The notes below the pieces were generated by a model that ran no database searches, was not told the DNA's origin, and saw only the letters and a program-made list of their open reading frames with translations. Shown piece by piece: positions 51,759-63,123 of a stretch of 64,000 bases of DNA. Within the stretch, counting starts at the first letter, position 1. Each line of letters starts with the position of its first letter. Source of the DNA: Pseudomonadota bacterium (GTDB lineage Bacteria > Pseudomonadota > Gammaproteobacteria > Burkholderiales > Thiobacillaceae); contig JAJZPG010000003.1 in NCBI GenBank assembly GCA_021811235.1, forward strand, positions 67,192 through 131,191. Direction: 5' to 3'. The translations under genes were made by a program, and so were the position numbers.

Positions 51759-51857
51759 CAACACTGAGGCGCCGCAATGGCACTTGGTGTTGTCTCCTCC
51801 AATCCTCCTCCTTTGGTGGATACTCTGCCCGACTCTCGCGAGTCGGGCATTTTTTTG
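51759..51857 (+). ncRNA. Candidate small RNA with anti-Shine-Dalgarno loop
   Basis: Between a TTGACA promoter and a strong terminator there is a transcript of about 100 bases. Its middle forms a hairpin CCAA (51799-51802), loop TCCTCCTCCT, TTGG (51813-51816). The exposed loop is complementary to AGGAGGAGGA-type ribosome sites. An alternative hairpin uses TTGG at 51784-51787 and exposes CTCCTCC. C-rich anti-SD loops are known in Neisseria sibling sRNAs and in alphaproteobacterial cuckoo RNAs. A 41-residue ORF (51777-51902) crosses the terminator and looks like chance. Confidence 0.5.
51827..51857 (+). terminator. Rho-independent terminator in the dnaE-acyP gap
   Basis: GCCCGACTC pairs perfectly with GAGTCGGGC across a TCGC loop and is followed by ATTTTTTT. 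It lies 155 bases after the dnaE stop, so it probably belongs to the separate short transcript and may also end dnaE readthrough. Confidence 0.92.
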
Positions 51858-51898
51858 CCTGAATTCCGCGCAGAAGGGCCGACCGGCCGGGTTGGGCC

Positions 51899-52174
51899 TT
51901 AATCGACCCGTTTCACGAACCCCTGGAACGGCGCCTGCCACTGCGCCTCGCCGATCTCGACGCGTTCGACCCGCGCCAGTGGCGGACCGTTGCGCGCCCA
52001 CGCGATCATGGCGTCGACCGCTTCGGCCGTCCCCTGGACCACCGCTTCGACCGTGCCGTCCGGCGTGTTGCGCACCCAACCGGCCACGTTCAGCCTTTCG
52101 GCCTCGATCCGCATCGACTCGCGGAACCACACGCCCTGCACGCGGCCATGGATGCGCAGGTGATGCGTCTTCAC
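51899..52174 (-). CDS. acyP: Acylphosphatase
   Basis: The product is 91 residues. The signature [40 protein letters not shown] contains the catalytic arginine and asparagine. It hydrolyses acyl phosphates in the cytoplasm. It lies 7 bases after metG on the same strand and is the last gene of that run. Confidence 0.95.
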   Translation of the reverse strand: MKTHHLRIHGRVQGVWFRESMRIEAERLNVAGWVRNTPDGTVEAVVQGTAEAVDAMIAWARNGPPLARVERVEIGEAQWQAPFQGFVKRVD

Positions 52175-52181
52175 TGCGGGC

Positions 52182-54236
52182 TCACTTCACCTTCATGCCC
52201 GGCTGCGCACCGCTGTCGGGCGACAGGATGAACAGGCCGGGCGCGTCCCCGGAGGCGGCCAGCACCATGCCTTCGCTCATGCCGAACTTCATCTTGCGCG
52301 GGGCGAGGTTGGCGACCATCACGGTCAGCCGGCCCACCAGCGCCTCCGGCGCGTAGGCCGACTTGATGCCGGCGAACACCTGGCGGGTGCCGAGCTCGCC
52401 GAGGTCGAGCGTCAGGCGCAACAGCTTGTCGGCCCCCTCGACGTGCTCGGCGCTGGCGATGCGTGCGATGCGCAGGTCGATCTTGGCGAAGTCGTCGATC
52501 GAGATCGTTTCGGCCACGGGGGCCGCAGCCGGCTGTGCGGCGTGGGCCTGCGCTTCGGCGTGGCGCACCGGCGCGGGGGCGGGCGTGGGTTCGAGGTTCT
52601 GCTTGTTGGCGTCTACCATGGCTTCGATGGCTTTGGGGTCGATGCGGGTCATGAGGTGGCTGTATTCGTTGATGCGGTGGCGGATGAACAGGCTTTGCGC
52701 GTCGTCCCACCCGAGCGGCTCGATGGCGAGGAAGGCCTCGACCTGCTCCGCCAGTTTCGGCAGCACCGGCTTCAGGTACAGGGTCAGCAGACGGAACAGG
52801 TTGAGCGCGACGGTGCAGACCTCGTGCAGTCGGTAGACCGCGGCGTCCTGCTTGGCCAGTTCCCAGGGCTTCTCGTCGGCGACGTACTGGTTGGCGCGAT
52901 CGGCCAAGGCCATGATCTCGCGCAAGGCCTTGGCGTAGTCGCGCGCCTCGTAGTGCGCGGCGATCGACTCGGCGGCGGCCTGGAATTCGCCGACCAGTTC
53001 GATGTTCGCCACGCCGTCGGCGAGCTTGCCGTCGAACTTCTTGTGGATGAAGCCGGCGGTGCGGCTGGCGATGTTGATGAACTTGCCGACCAGGTCCGAA
53101 TTCACCCGCGCGACGAAGTCGTCGAGATTCAGGTCGATGTCCTCCATCGAACCGTTGAGCTTGGCGGCGTAGTAGTAGCGCAGCCACTCGGGGTTGAGGC
53201 CCTGTTCGAGGTAGCTGGCCGCGGTGATGAAGGTGCCGCGCGATTTCGACATCTTCTGGCCGTTGACGGTGAGGAAGCCGTGCGCATAGACCGCGGTCGG
53301 CAGGCGGTGGCCGGAGAATTTGAGCATCGCCGGCCAGAACAGGGCATGGAAATAGAGGATGTCCTTGCCGATGAAGTGCACCAGTTCGGTCCTGGAATCC
53401 TTGCCCCACCATGCGTCGAAGTCGAGGCCATTGTCCGCCGCGTACTTGGCGAAGCTCGCCATGTAGCCCACCGGCGCGTCGAGCCAGACGTAGAAATACT
53501 TGCCCGGCGCGCCGGGGATCTCGAAACCGAAGTAGGGCGCATCGCGGCTGATGTCCCAGTTGGACAGGCCCGAGGCGAACCATTCCTGCATCTTGTTGGC
53601 GGCCTCGTCCTGCAGGCTGCCCGACTTGGTCCACTCGCGCAGGAAGGCCTCGCAATCGCCGAGCCTGAAGAAGTAGTGCTCGGAGTCCTTGTGCACCGGC
53701 GTCGCGCCCGACACCGCCGACACCGGGTTCTTCAGTTCGGTCGGGCTGTAGGTCGCGCCGCACACTTCGCAGTTGTCGCCGTACTGGTCGGCCGCGCCGC
53801 ACTTGGGGCATTCGCCCTTGATGAAGCGGTCCGGCAGGAAGAGATTCTTCACCGGGTCGTACATCTGCGCGATGGTCTTCACCTCGATCAGCCCGGCGTC
53901 CTTCAGCGCGAGATAGATCTTCGACGCCAGCGCGCGGTTCTCGTCCGAGTGCGTCGAATAGTAGTGATCGAAACCGATGTGGAAACCGGCGAAGTCGCGT
54001 GTGTGCTCGTCCCACACCCGGCCGATCAGCGTCTCCGGGGTGATGCCTTCCTTCTCCGCGCGCAGCATGATTGCAGTGCCGTGGGTGTCGTCGGCGCACA
54101 TGTAGCGGCAGTCATGTCCGCGCATCTTCTGGAAGCGCACCCAGACGTCGGTCTGGATGTATTCGACCAGGTGGCCGAGGTGGATGCTGCCGTTGGCGTA
54201 GGGCAGGGCGGAGGTGACGAGGATCTGGCGGGACAT
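52182..54236 (-). CDS. metG: Methionyl-tRNA synthetase
   Basis: The product is 684 residues. The HIGH motif is [21 protein letters not shown]. The zinc knuckle is [23 protein letters not shown], and the KMSKS motif is [12 protein letters not shown]. After a proline/alanine linker ([24 protein letters not shown]) the C-terminal tRNA-binding domain is present ([36 protein letters not shown]), as in dimeric enzymes. It starts translation and elongation with methionine. Confidence 0.97.
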   Translation of the reverse strand: MSRQILVTSALPYANGSIHLGHLVEYIQTDVWVRFQKMRGHDCRYMCADDTHGTAIMLRAEKEGITPETLIGRVWDEHTRDFAGFHIGFDHYYSTHSDENRALASKIYLALKDAGLIEVKTIAQMYDPVKNLFLPDRFIKGECPKCGAADQYGDNCEVCGATYSPTELKNPVSAVSGATPVHKDSEHYFFRLGDCEAFLREWTKSGSLQDEAANKMQEWFASGLSNWDISRDAPYFGFEIPGAPGKYFYVWLDAPVGYMASFAKYAADNGLDFDAWWGKDSRTELVHFIGKDILYFHALFWPAMLKFSGHRLPTAVYAHGFLTVNGQKMSKSRGTFITAASYLEQGLNPEWLRYYYAAKLNGSMEDIDLNLDDFVARVNSDLVGKFINIASRTAGFIHKKFDGKLADGVANIELVGEFQAAAESIAAHYEARDYAKALREIMALADRANQYVADEKPWELAKQDAAVYRLHEVCTVALNLFRLLTLYLKPVLPKLAEQVEAFLAIEPLGWDDAQSLFIRHRINEYSHLMTRIDPKAIEAMVDANKQNLEPTPAPAPVRHAEAQAHAAQPAAAPVAETISIDDFAKIDLRIARIASAEHVEGADKLLRLTLDLGELGTRQVFAGIKSAYAPEALVGRLTVMVANLAPRKMKFGMSEGMVLAASGDAPGLFILSPDSGAQPGMKVK

Positions 54237-54303
54237 GAACGGGCCGGAAGGCGAAAAACGGCCATTTTAACGCGTGCCGTGCGGCGTCGTCGTTCCAGGC
54301 GAG

Positions 54304-54903
54304 CTAAAAACGCGAGCCGGGCTGCTTCAGGAACTCGATTTCGTCGGGCGTGGAGGCGCGTCCCAGGATCGCATTGCGGTGCGGAAAACGGCCGAAGCGC
54401 GCGACGACGTCACGATGCCGGCGGGCGTACTCGAGGAAGTCGTCGAACAGGGCGCGTTCATCGGCGGCGGCTGCGCGCGCCAGTTTCTCGTACAGCGAAA
54501 CGGATTGCTCCTGCATGCCGATCGACTCGGCATGTTCCAGCGGCAGATAGAGGAATACCCGTTCGATTGGCGCCAGCTGCCTGTCCTCGCCGGCATCCAG
54601 TGCAGCGAGGCTCAGCGCCAGCGCCTGCGGATCGGTCGCGAAGGCCTGCGGCCGGTCGCGATGGATGTGGTGCGGGAACTGGTCGAGCACGATCACCAGG
54701 GCCAGCCGCCCGCGCGGCGTATTGGCCCAACGATCGAGTTGGCCTGCCGTTGCGGCAGCGAGCGTGGCGGAGAAACGCGCGGCCACCGCTCGGTCGTTGT
54801 CGGGCGATTTGCCGAACCAGAGCTTGCCCTGCCGCCCGGCGACCTCGGCCGCGCTGCCGGGTGGGCCGAACCAGAAGGCAAGCACGCTTTCGGAATCAGT
54901 CAT
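54304..54903 (-). CDS. DUF924-family protein
   Basis: From MTDSESVLAFWFGPPGSAAEV the product is 199 residues. The family pattern is clear: FWFGKSPDNDRAVAARF, LALVIVLDQFPHHIHRDRPQAFATDPQALALS, PIERVFLYLPLEHAESIGMQEQSVSLYEKLA and FGRFPHRNAILGR. DUF924 has a TPR-like helical fold and no established function. The ORF track starts inside the CDGSH gene and is too long. It lies 16 bases after that gene. Confidence 0.88.
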   Translation of the reverse strand: MTDSESVLAFWFGPPGSAAEVAGRQGKLWFGKSPDNDRAVAARFSATLAAATAGQLDRWANTPRGRLALVIVLDQFPHHIHRDRPQAFATDPQALALSLAALDAGEDRQLAPIERVFLYLPLEHAESIGMQEQSVSLYEKLARAAAADERALFDDFLEYARRHRDVVARFGRFPHRNAILGRASTPDEIEFLKQPGSRF

Positions 54904-54919
54904 GGCTGCTCGGCAGAGG

Positions 54920-55171
54920 TCAGAACGCGTCTTCGGGCAGATCGTTGTGGGTGCCGTCGCAGAACGGCTTGTCCTTGGTGTGCTTGCAGTTGCACAGCCA
55001 CACCGTGGTTTTTTCCTTGATGACGAAAGGCACGGGCTCGAGGCCGCTGCCTTCATGCGAGCCGTCGCAAAACGGCTGCGTCATCGAGCGGCCGCACGAG
55101 CACCACCAGTATTCACCGGGTTCGAGTTCCAGTTCGGCGGGATTGCGGTCGTACACAACGGGTTCGGACAT
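54920..55171 (-). CDS. CDGSH iron-sulfur domain protein
   Basis: The product is 83 residues with two CDGSH-type motifs, CSCGRSMTQPFCDGSH and CNCKHTKDKPFCDGTH. Each has three cysteines and one histidine that bind a 2Fe-2S cluster. This tandem two-cluster form is widespread in bacteria; it is related to mitoNEET and its role is likely redox or cluster transfer. It heads a minus-strand run with the DUF924 gene, metG and acyP. Confidence 0.93.
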   Translation of the reverse strand: MSEPVVYDRNPAELELEPGEYWWCSCGRSMTQPFCDGSHEGSGLEPVPFVIKEKTTVWLCNCKHTKDKPFCDGTHNDLPEDAF

Positions 55172-55313
55172 GGGGACTCCAGCGCAAAAAGCGCCATTCT
55201 AGACGCAATGCGCGCCGGCAAATCCGTATGCTTGATGGGGCGATTGGGCAAGCGATCCGTGCCTTGCACGGTGCCTGTGTCGCGCTTGCACGATCGGAAC
55301 CGATCAAGAAGCG

Positions 55314-55390
<77 letters not shown>

Positions 55391-55450
55391 AGGCAGATGG
55401 CGGGTTCCCGAGGAACCCCGATTTGAGAACTACCGGGAATTTTCTGGCGG

Positions 55451-56419
55451 TCAAAAACTACGGTCAACCGCGAAAGCCGCTAATTGTAGCAAAGCTGATT
55501 TGAATTTTGAATCAGGAAGTACAGAAATTGCTGCATTCGCGATTTGCATTTCGCGTTGCGCCTGCTCGCGGGTGTACTGCAGCGCGTGGGTGTCCTTGAT
55601 CGCAGCGAGCACGCTCTGGAACTCGGTGAGGCCGCCGTGCTCGATCGCCTGGCGAATGCTGGCGGCCTGTTCCGGCGTGCCGTGCTTCATCGCGTACAGC
55701 AGCGGCAGGGTGGGCTTGCCCTCGGCGAGGTCGTCGCCGATGTTCTTGCCGGTCTTGAGGAAGTCGCCGGAATAATCGAGCACGTCGTCGATCAACTGGA
55801 ACGCGGTGCCGAGGTGCATGCCGTAGCGCGCCAGCGCGTCCTTCTGCTCCTCGGTGCCGCCGCCGATGACGGCGCCGAGCCGGCCCGCGGCCTCGAACAG
55901 CTTGGCGGTCTTGTAGCGGATGACGCGCAGGTAGTTCTCTTCGTCGATGTCGGGGTCGTGGCAATTGAGCAGCTGCAGCACTTCGCCCTCGGCGATGGTG
56001 TTGGTGGCGTCGGACAGGATGCGCATGACTTCCATGTTGTCGACGCCGACCATCATCTGGAAGGCGCGCGAGTACAGGAAGTCGCCGACCAGCACGCTGG
56101 CGGCGTTGCCGAACAGGGCATTGGCGGTCTCACGGCCGCGCCGCAGCTCGGATTCGTCCACGACGTCGTCGTGCAGCAGGGTGGCGGTATGGATGAACTC
56201 GACCACGGCGGCGAGTTCGTAGTGTGCCTCGCCCTTGTAATCGAAGCAGCCGGCCGACAGCAGCACCAGCGCAGGGCGGAGGCGTTTGCCGCCGCTGTTG
56301 ATGATGTATTCGGACACCTGGCGGATGAGAACCACGTCGGAATACAGGCGCTCACGGATGACGCGGTCGACGGCGCGCATGTCGTCGGCCAAAAAGGATT
56401 GCAGGCTCTCCAGAGACAC
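55451..56419 (-). CDS. ispB: Octaprenyl diphosphate synthase (polyprenyl synthetase)
   Basis: The product is 322 residues. The first aspartate-rich motif is TLLHDDVVDESELRRGRETAN, the second is FQLIDDVLDYSGDFLKTGKNIGDDLAEGKPTLPLLYAM. GGKRLRPALVLLSAG binds isopentenyl diphosphate. It makes the side chain of ubiquinone. The divergent position opposite rplU is conserved in proteobacteria. Confidence 0.95.
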   Translation of the reverse strand: MSLESLQSFLADDMRAVDRVIRERLYSDVVLIRQVSEYIINSGGKRLRPALVLLSAGCFDYKGEAHYELAAVVEFIHTATLLHDDVVDESELRRGRETANALFGNAASVLVGDFLYSRAFQMMVGVDNMEVMRILSDATNTIAEGEVLQLLNCHDPDIDEENYLRVIRYKTAKLFEAAGRLGAVIGGGTEEQKDALARYGMHLGTAFQLIDDVLDYSGDFLKTGKNIGDDLAEGKPTLPLLYAMKHGTPEQAASIRQAIEHGGLTEFQSVLAAIKDTHALQYTREQAQREMQIANAAISVLPDSKFKSALLQLAAFAVDRSF

Positions 56420-56519
56420 GATAGGGGCTTGTTATTGGAAAATCCTGCAATGGTAGCAGTCCGGCTGCGGTTTTTCATCGCCCGGGGCGTAGAATCTCGC
56501 CGACAGGCGCGTTAAATGT

Positions 56520-56548
56520 TTGACTCGCCAGACGTTCGCCGCTAGAAT
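56520..56548 (+). promoter_or_regulatory. Promoter of rplU-rpmA
   Basis: TTGACT (56520-56525) and TAGAAT (56543-56548) are 17 bases apart, about 40 bases before the rplU start. The string TAGAATCTCGCC at the -10 box is repeated at 56490-56501, 53 bases upstream, which might mark a second weaker start. Confidence 0.75.
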
Positions 56549-56587
56549 CTCGCCCTTTCCTGGGTTCGTAATGGTTGGAGACCCCCC

Positions 56588-56899
56588 ATGTACGCAGTCA
56601 TCAAAACCGGCGGCAAGCAGTATCGCGTGAGCGCCGGCGACAAACTGAAAATCGAAAAACTCGAGGCCGACGTCGGCAGCGAAATCACCTTTGACCAGGT
56701 CCTGATGGTGGGCGACGGCGCCGACATCAAGATGGGCGCGCCCCTGCTGCGCGGCGCCACGGTCAAGGCCACGGTCCTGAACCAGGCCCGCGGCGACAAG
56801 ATCAAGATTTTCAAGATGCGCCGCCGCAAGCACTATCGCAAGAGCCAAGGCCATCGCCAGTACTACACCGAAGTGCAGATCGCCGGCATTTCCGCATAA
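56588..56899 (+). CDS. rplU: 50S ribosomal protein L21
   Basis: The product is 103 residues. [26 protein letters not shown] and [28 protein letters not shown] are the L21 signatures. L21 binds 23S rRNA in the large subunit. rpmA follows after 12 bases. Confidence 0.98.
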   Translation: MYAVIKTGGKQYRVSAGDKLKIEKLEADVGSEITFDQVLMVGDGADIKMGAPLLRGATVKATVLNQARGDKIKIFKMRRRKHYRKSQGHRQYYTEVQIAGISA

Positions 56900-56911
56900 G
56901 GAGCACACAAC

Positions 56912-57175
56912 ATGGCACACAAGAAAGCAGGCGGCAGCTCGCGTAACGGCCGCGACTCGGAATCGAAACGCCTCGGCGTCAAGCGCTACGGCGACCAGCT
57001 GGTCTCGGCCGGCAACATCATCGTGCGTCAGCGCGGCACCCAGTTCCACCCGGGCGACAACGTCGGCATCGGCAAGGATCACACCCTGTTCGCCAAGATC
57101 GACGGCACCGTCAAGTTCGAGGTCAAGGGCGCTGCCCGTCGCAAGACGGTACGCATCGAACCGGTCGCGGCCTGA
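56912..57175 (+). CDS. rpmA: 50S ribosomal protein L27
   Basis: The product is 87 residues. [27 protein letters not shown] is the typical N-terminus that reaches the peptidyl-transferase centre. [23 protein letters not shown] is the family signature. There is no N-terminal extension needing cleavage, unlike in Firmicutes. A terminator separates it from obgE. Confidence 0.98.
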   Translation: MAHKKAGGSSRNGRDSESKRLGVKRYGDQLVSAGNIIVRQRGTQFHPGDNVGIGKDHTLFAKIDGTVKFEVKGAARRKTVRIEPVAA

Positions 57176-57189
57176 TCGATTTGATCTGA

Positions 57190-58585
<1,396 letters not shown>

Positions 58586-58589
<4 letters not shown>

Positions 58590-60706
58590 GTCGTGATGCG
58601 GCGGTAGATGTCGGTGACTTTCACCGGCAATTGTCGCACGTCGTCCAGGATGATGTAACGCGCCGCGCCGTACATGTGCGGCAGGTAGTCGCGCGCGTCG
58701 CGGTCGAGGGTGATGCAGAAGGGATGGATGCCGGTGCGGCTGGCTTCGAGGAGCGCCATGCGCGTGTCCTCGAAGCCGTATTGGCCGCGGTAGACGTCGA
58801 AATAATCGTCCGGCCGGCCGTCGGAAAGCGTCACCAGCACGCGGGTCCTGGCGTCGACCCGGTTCAGCAGCTTGGTCATGTGGCGCAGCGCGAAGCCCAT
58901 GCGCGTGTATTCCTGCGGGCGGATGCCGGCAATGCGCGCCCTTACCTCGTCGTCGTAGGCGTCGTCGAAGGTCTTGATGCGGAACAGCTCGCACCGCTTG
59001 CGCGTGGTGCCGGAGAAGCCGTAGATCGCGTAGCGGTCGCCGAGCAGCTCAAGCGCTTCACACAAGAGGATCAGGGCTTCGCGCTCGGCCTCGTTGATCC
59101 AGCCCTTGGTCGAGCCGCTCATGTCGACCAGGAACGCCACCGCGATGTTGCGCTCGGCGCGGTGCAGGCGCACGAACAGGCGGTCGCTCATTTCGCGGCC
59201 GTCCTTCGCGTCGGCGAGCGCCTCGACCAGCGCGTCGAGGTCGATCTCGTCGCCCTGGGTCTGCCGTTTCTCGAAGCGGTTCTCGTCGCGCAGCGCCTCG
59301 AACTTGCGGCGCAGATGCCTCACCACGCCGGCGTGGCGGGCGAGCGTGTCGCGCACGAAATCGTCGTATATCGGCGGCACCGCCTTCTCGCGCATCACGC
59401 ACCAGTTCTTGCGGTAATGCTGACGACCGTGGTCCCACTCGGGATAGAGCTCCGCGCCCTTCTCGTGGTAGGTGCCGAGCCACACCGCGTCGGGGTCTTC
59501 CGGCTGGTCGAAGACGAGATTGGGGTCGTACTCGCCCTCGCCGGCGGGAGTGAGGTATTCCGGCGGGATCTCGCCGAAATCGAGATACACCGAGGTGAGG
59601 AGTTGTCGGACGTCGTCGGGCGGGGCGAGCGGGGCGCCGTCGAGCGTGATCTCGAAATCGAGCGCGCCGTTCTCGTCGCGAGGACTCACCTCGATGTCGT
59701 GGCGGTCGACGGGGCCCGGCTTCTGAGCGGCTTCGCTGGCAGCGTGCTCCTCCAGCAATCCCGCGAGCTTGATCCGCAGCCGCGCCTTCTCCTTTTCCAG
59801 GCGGGCGGCGCGTGCATGGGCGATGGCGTCCGGACGTAGCAGGCCTTGATCGGCCCAGTGTGGACAGTCGTCGAGGGCGTAGGCTTCATCAAGCAGGGCA
59901 AGGCTGGCCTCCAGCGGCGCATCCGGCGAGTCGAAGCGGGTGGCGAACTGCTGCCAGGCCTCGGACAGCTCGGGGGCCAGCATCCCGCGCAATCGCTGCA
60001 TCTCGCGATGGAGACCGGGCAGTTCGCGCGCAATGCGCGCGGAAAGCCGCAGTGTCTCCAGCGCATGCAGGCGCGCCAGTGCGCGGTCGGGGTCATCGTA
60101 CCGGTTTCCGATGGCGGCGAAATCGATGCGCAGCGTGCCGAAGCGCGTCTGCGCCCACAGCAGCGCGACCGTCACCTTGGCGAGCTGGAAGTTGTCGTTT
60201 TCGACCGGCAGCGCCGCAACCAGCGGAGGCAGCACGATGCGCTCGCCATCGGTCCAGGCGGCGTCGCCTTCCTCCAGCTTGAGGCGTCGCCCCGACAGCC
60301 CGCAGACGAAATTGCCGAGCACCGGTGCGATCTCCTCGAACAGCGCGCCCGCGGCGTCGTTCTGGTGCTGGCGTGCGTCGAAGCTGTCGGCCTCCTCCAT
60401 CACCCGCAGCGCGGTCTGCAGGCCGGTGCGGTCGAACACGTCGCAGGTGTGCACTGCCCAGGCCTCGAGCAGGCGCCGCTCCATGCGTGGCAGCAAGGCG
60501 GGCGCACGGCGTCCGAACTGCCAGGCAAGCGTGATGTGGGTGGAGGCGATGCGACGAATCCAGCCGAGGATGAAGTCCTGCTCGTCGCGCGCGAGCGTGG
60601 CGAGGTCGGCGGCGAGTTCGTCGACTTTATAAAAGGTGAATTCGGTGTCCAGCCACACGTGCAGGCTGGATTCCATTTCGGCGGCAGTAAGGGGCGGCTG
60701 CGCCAT
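58586..60706 (-). CDS. cbbO: CbbO, von Willebrand factor A protein of the Rubisco activase complex
   Basis: From [20 protein letters not shown] the product is 706 residues. The C-terminal von Willebrand factor A domain has the metal-binding MIDAS motif VAFLVDMSGSTKGW and ends with VTLSDGRPDDYFDVYRGQYGFEDTRMALLEASRTGIHPFCITLDRDARDYLPHMYG. CbbO binds Rubisco and, with a hexamer of CbbQ, removes inhibitory sugar phosphates. NorD is a related family, but length and the adjacent CbbQ favour CbbO. The ATG overlaps the cbbQ stop. The track start is too early. Confidence 0.87.
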
Positions 60707-61518
60707 CAGAAGATGGAGGAGGAGAGCTCCTGGATCGCCTTCAGCATGTCGGCGTCGTCGGTGACGGCCTGAGCGACCGCCGACTTGCACGCCGACACGG
60801 GGCTCACGCCGTCGGCGATGAGCTTGCCGGCATGCACCAGCAGGCGGGTCGAGGCGCCTTCCTCGAGGCCGCTGCCCTTGAGGTTGCGCGTCATCTGCGC
60901 GAAGCGCACCAAGTTGGCCGCGATCGCTTCGGATACGCCCGATTCGCTGGCGACGATGCGGCGCTCGAGATCGGCCGACGGGTAATCGAATTCCAGCGCG
61001 ACGAAGCGCTGCCGGGTCGACTGCTTCAGGTCCTTCAGCACGCTCTGGTAGCCGGGATTGTAGGAAATCGCGAGGCAGAACTCGGGCGGCGCCTCGACGA
61101 TCTGGCCAAGTTTTTCCATCGGCAGCGTGCGGCGGTCGTCGGCCAGCGGGTGGATCACCACCATGGTGTCCTTGCGCGCCTCGACGATCTCATCCAGATA
61201 GCAGATGCCGCCGCAACGCACCGCGCGGGTGAGCGGGCCGTCGACCCACACGGTCTCGCCGCCCTTGACCAGGTAGCGTCCCACGAGATCGGACGCAGTG
61301 AGGTCGTCGTGGCAGGAGACCGTGATCAGCGGGCGCTTCAGTCGCCACGCCATGTGTTCCATGAAGCGCGTCTTGCCGCAGCCGGTCGGACCTTTCAGCA
61401 GCACCGGGATCTGCTGCCGGTAGGCAGCTTCGAACAGCTGGATTTCGTCGCCGACCGCCTCGTAATACGGTTCGGTTTCGATGAGGTGGTGCGCGGGATC
61501 GAGGGTGCGGGCGTTCAT
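60706..61518 (-). CDS. cbbQ: CbbQ, AAA+ ATPase of the Rubisco activase complex
   Basis: The product is 270 residues, the CbbQ length. Walker A is [47 protein letters not shown]. Walker B is [31 protein letters not shown], and the sensor and C-terminal parts are [34 protein letters not shown] and [17 protein letters not shown]. It belongs to the CbbQ/NirQ/NorQ/GpvN family. The pair cbbQ-cbbO is normally beside Rubisco genes; here it lies among unrelated genes near aprA. A role with an unlinked Rubisco is likely. Confidence 0.9.
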   Translation of the reverse strand: MNARTLDPAHHLIETEPYYEAVGDEIQLFEAAYRQQIPVLLKGPTGCGKTRFMEHMAWRLKRPLITVSCHDDLTASDLVGRYLVKGGETVWVDGPLTRAVRCGGICYLDEIVEARKDTMVVIHPLADDRRTLPMEKLGQIVEAPPEFCLAISYNPGYQSVLKDLKQSTRQRFVALEFDYPSADLERRIVASESGVSEAIAANLVRFAQMTRNLKGSGLEEGASTRLLVHAGKLIADGVSPVSACKSAVAQAVTDDADMLKAIQELSSSIF

Positions 61519-61541
61519 GGCGGGGGTGGGTTGACGACCGG

Positions 61542-62003
61542 TCAGAAGCAGCCGGCCTGCTGTTTCTTGCGTTCGAGCGCCCGGATCTGCTCATTCCAGG
61601 CGTTCACCTGTTCCTGCGTGTACCCCTTGCGGCGCGCCTGGTCCATCTTGTCCAGCACGTTGCCCAGCTTGTCGGCAATTGCGTCGCATTGGCGCTTCGG
61701 TGCGCGTGCGGCCGGCTTGCCGGACGCACGCTGGGTGTCGAGACGCAGGGTGGAGGATTCGGCGCGTGCAGCAGCTTCCTGCTTGGTGGCAGTGACCGGT
61801 TTGGCGGCCGGTGCCCGCGCGGGCACCGGGGACGGCGGCGTGGGGTCGATCTCGACCGTGCGGACTTCCTGCGCATTGCGGCAGGGCAGATTGGAATAGG
61901 TTATCTTGCCCTGCGCGTCGATGCACTTGTTGAGCGTGGCGGCTTCCGCGCTGGTCGCCAGAGCCAGAGCGAGCATGCCTGCCAGTGCGATCAGCCCCCG
62001 CAT
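61542..62003 (-). CDS. DUF4124-domain exported protein
   Basis: The product is 153 residues with a signal peptide ([18 protein letters not shown]). The DUF4124 segment follows: [30 protein letters not shown]. After a proline/alanine-rich linker the C-terminal part is charged helix ([47 protein letters not shown]). Such periplasmic proteins are common in beta- and gammaproteobacteria and have no known function. It lies 23 bases upstream of cbbQ on the same strand. Confidence 0.85.
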   Translation of the reverse strand: MRGLIALAGMLALALATSAEAATLNKCIDAQGKITYSNLPCRNAQEVRTVEIDPTPPSPVPARAPAAKPVTATKQEAAARAESSTLRLDTQRASGKPAARAPKRQCDAIADKLGNVLDKMDQARRKGYTQEQVNAWNEQIRALERKKQQAGCF

Positions 62004-62007
62004 CGGC

Positions 62008-62919
62008 TCAGTGTTCGCCCGAATATTTGTCGTCCTCCAGCGCCATCTTCTGCTGGAACTCGGCTTCCTGCTGCTGCTCGGTCAGGGCGCGGCGGCGGGC
62101 CAGGCGCTTCTCGTAGGCGTCCGGCCGCTCTTCGACGAATTTCTCGCCGAACAGCGCGTGGCGCAGGAAGTTGAGGCCGAAGTCGAGCAGCGCCTCGTCG
62201 TCGGCGATCAGCGTGGCCATCACCTCCACCGGGATATCGTAGGTGTCGTTGAAGCTCGGGCTCATGACGAAGGCACGGAAGCGGTCGACGTCGTAGCTCG
62301 CCATGAAGAACAGCTGGTTCGACACCGGCGTCGGCTTGCCGATGGCGGGACCGGCCGATTTGCGCTTGACCACCAGCTGACGCCACGCATGCGCCTTCTG
62401 GTCGTATTCGTCGACGCCCTGTTCGCGGCGGTATTCCTCGATGGTCTGGACCTTGTCCTCGAAGTGGCCGAGGCAGTGCGGCTCCTTCACCAGCGCGTAG
62501 GCGCTGCGGTCGAAGTATTCGTCCGAGCGGCGCATGGTCAGGAGCGCCACCGGATAGTAGCGGCAGGCGGTGGGGCGGTCCTCGTAGACGCCGCAGCCTT
62601 CCGGCGTCATGAACTGGCAGGCGGTGCCGCCTTCGACCGGCTTCAGCTTGATGCCGGGCATGCCGTCCTTGTCCATCTCGAACGGCATCGAGTATTGCTT
62701 GAGGAATTCGCCCGACGGCAGGTCGAGCCGCTTCTTCAGGCGCAGCACGTCGTAGGGGGTAAGCGGAATGTCGATGTTGGAACAGCAGGCGTTCCAGCAC
62801 TTGACGTTGCGGTGGCAGCGGAACTGCAGTTTTGCGTCCTCTGTCAGCATGACGGGTTTGACCGGGCTGCCCGCGAAGGGCGAGTCGGCGATCATGTCCT
62901 TGAATTCGGCTTCGTTCAT
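62008..62919 (-). CDS. YkgJ-family cysteine cluster protein
   Basis: From MNEAEFKDMIADSPFAGS the product is 303 residues. The metal-binding cysteines are in FRCHRNVKCWNACCSNIDIPLTPYDVLRLKKRLD and in CQFMTPEGCGVYEDRPTACRYYPVALL. This is the YkgJ (CxxCxxCC) pattern, thought to hold zinc or an iron-sulfur centre. An additional C-terminal helical part has unknown role. The gene ends 4 bases before the DUF4124 gene. The track start ten codons earlier is less likely. Confidence 0.87.
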   Translation of the reverse strand: MNEAEFKDMIADSPFAGSPVKPVMLTEDAKLQFRCHRNVKCWNACCSNIDIPLTPYDVLRLKKRLDLPSGEFLKQYSMPFEMDKDGMPGIKLKPVEGGTACQFMTPEGCGVYEDRPTACRYYPVALLTMRRSDEYFDRSAYALVKEPHCLGHFEDKVQTIEEYRREQGVDEYDQKAHAWRQLVVKRKSAGPAIGKPTPVSNQLFFMASYDVDRFRAFVMSPSFNDTYDIPVEVMATLIADDEALLDFGLNFLRHALFGEKFVEERPDAYEKRLARRRALTEQQQEAEFQQKMALEDDKYSGEH

Positions 62920-63034
62920 TTCACTACCTTCCGGGGGCGGCCCCCTCACTTCAACATACAGACGGGAGCACGTAGGGTACGCGCTTTCGGCTGGATGCTG
63001 AACAACCTTGTTGGTCTCGATGGTATCGAGGCCG

Positions 63035-63069
63035 GAAAAAAACCGGGCGCCTGTGGCGCCCGGTTTTTT
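63035..63069 (-). terminator. Terminator after aprA
   Basis: AACCGGGCGCC pairs with GGCGCCCGGTT across TGT. T-runs follow on both strands, so it can act in either direction. It is about 55 bases beyond the aprA stop. Confidence 0.9.
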
Positions 63070-63123
63070 GAGGCGCCGCCTGATTAACTCGGCGGCGTCC
63101 GGGGTTCACTGCAAACTAACGGA

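Noticed and set aside
51777-51902. 41-residue ORF in the dnaE-acyP gap
   Set aside because: It reads through a strong terminator hairpin and T-run and has no ribosome site, so a non-coding transcript is the better explanation.
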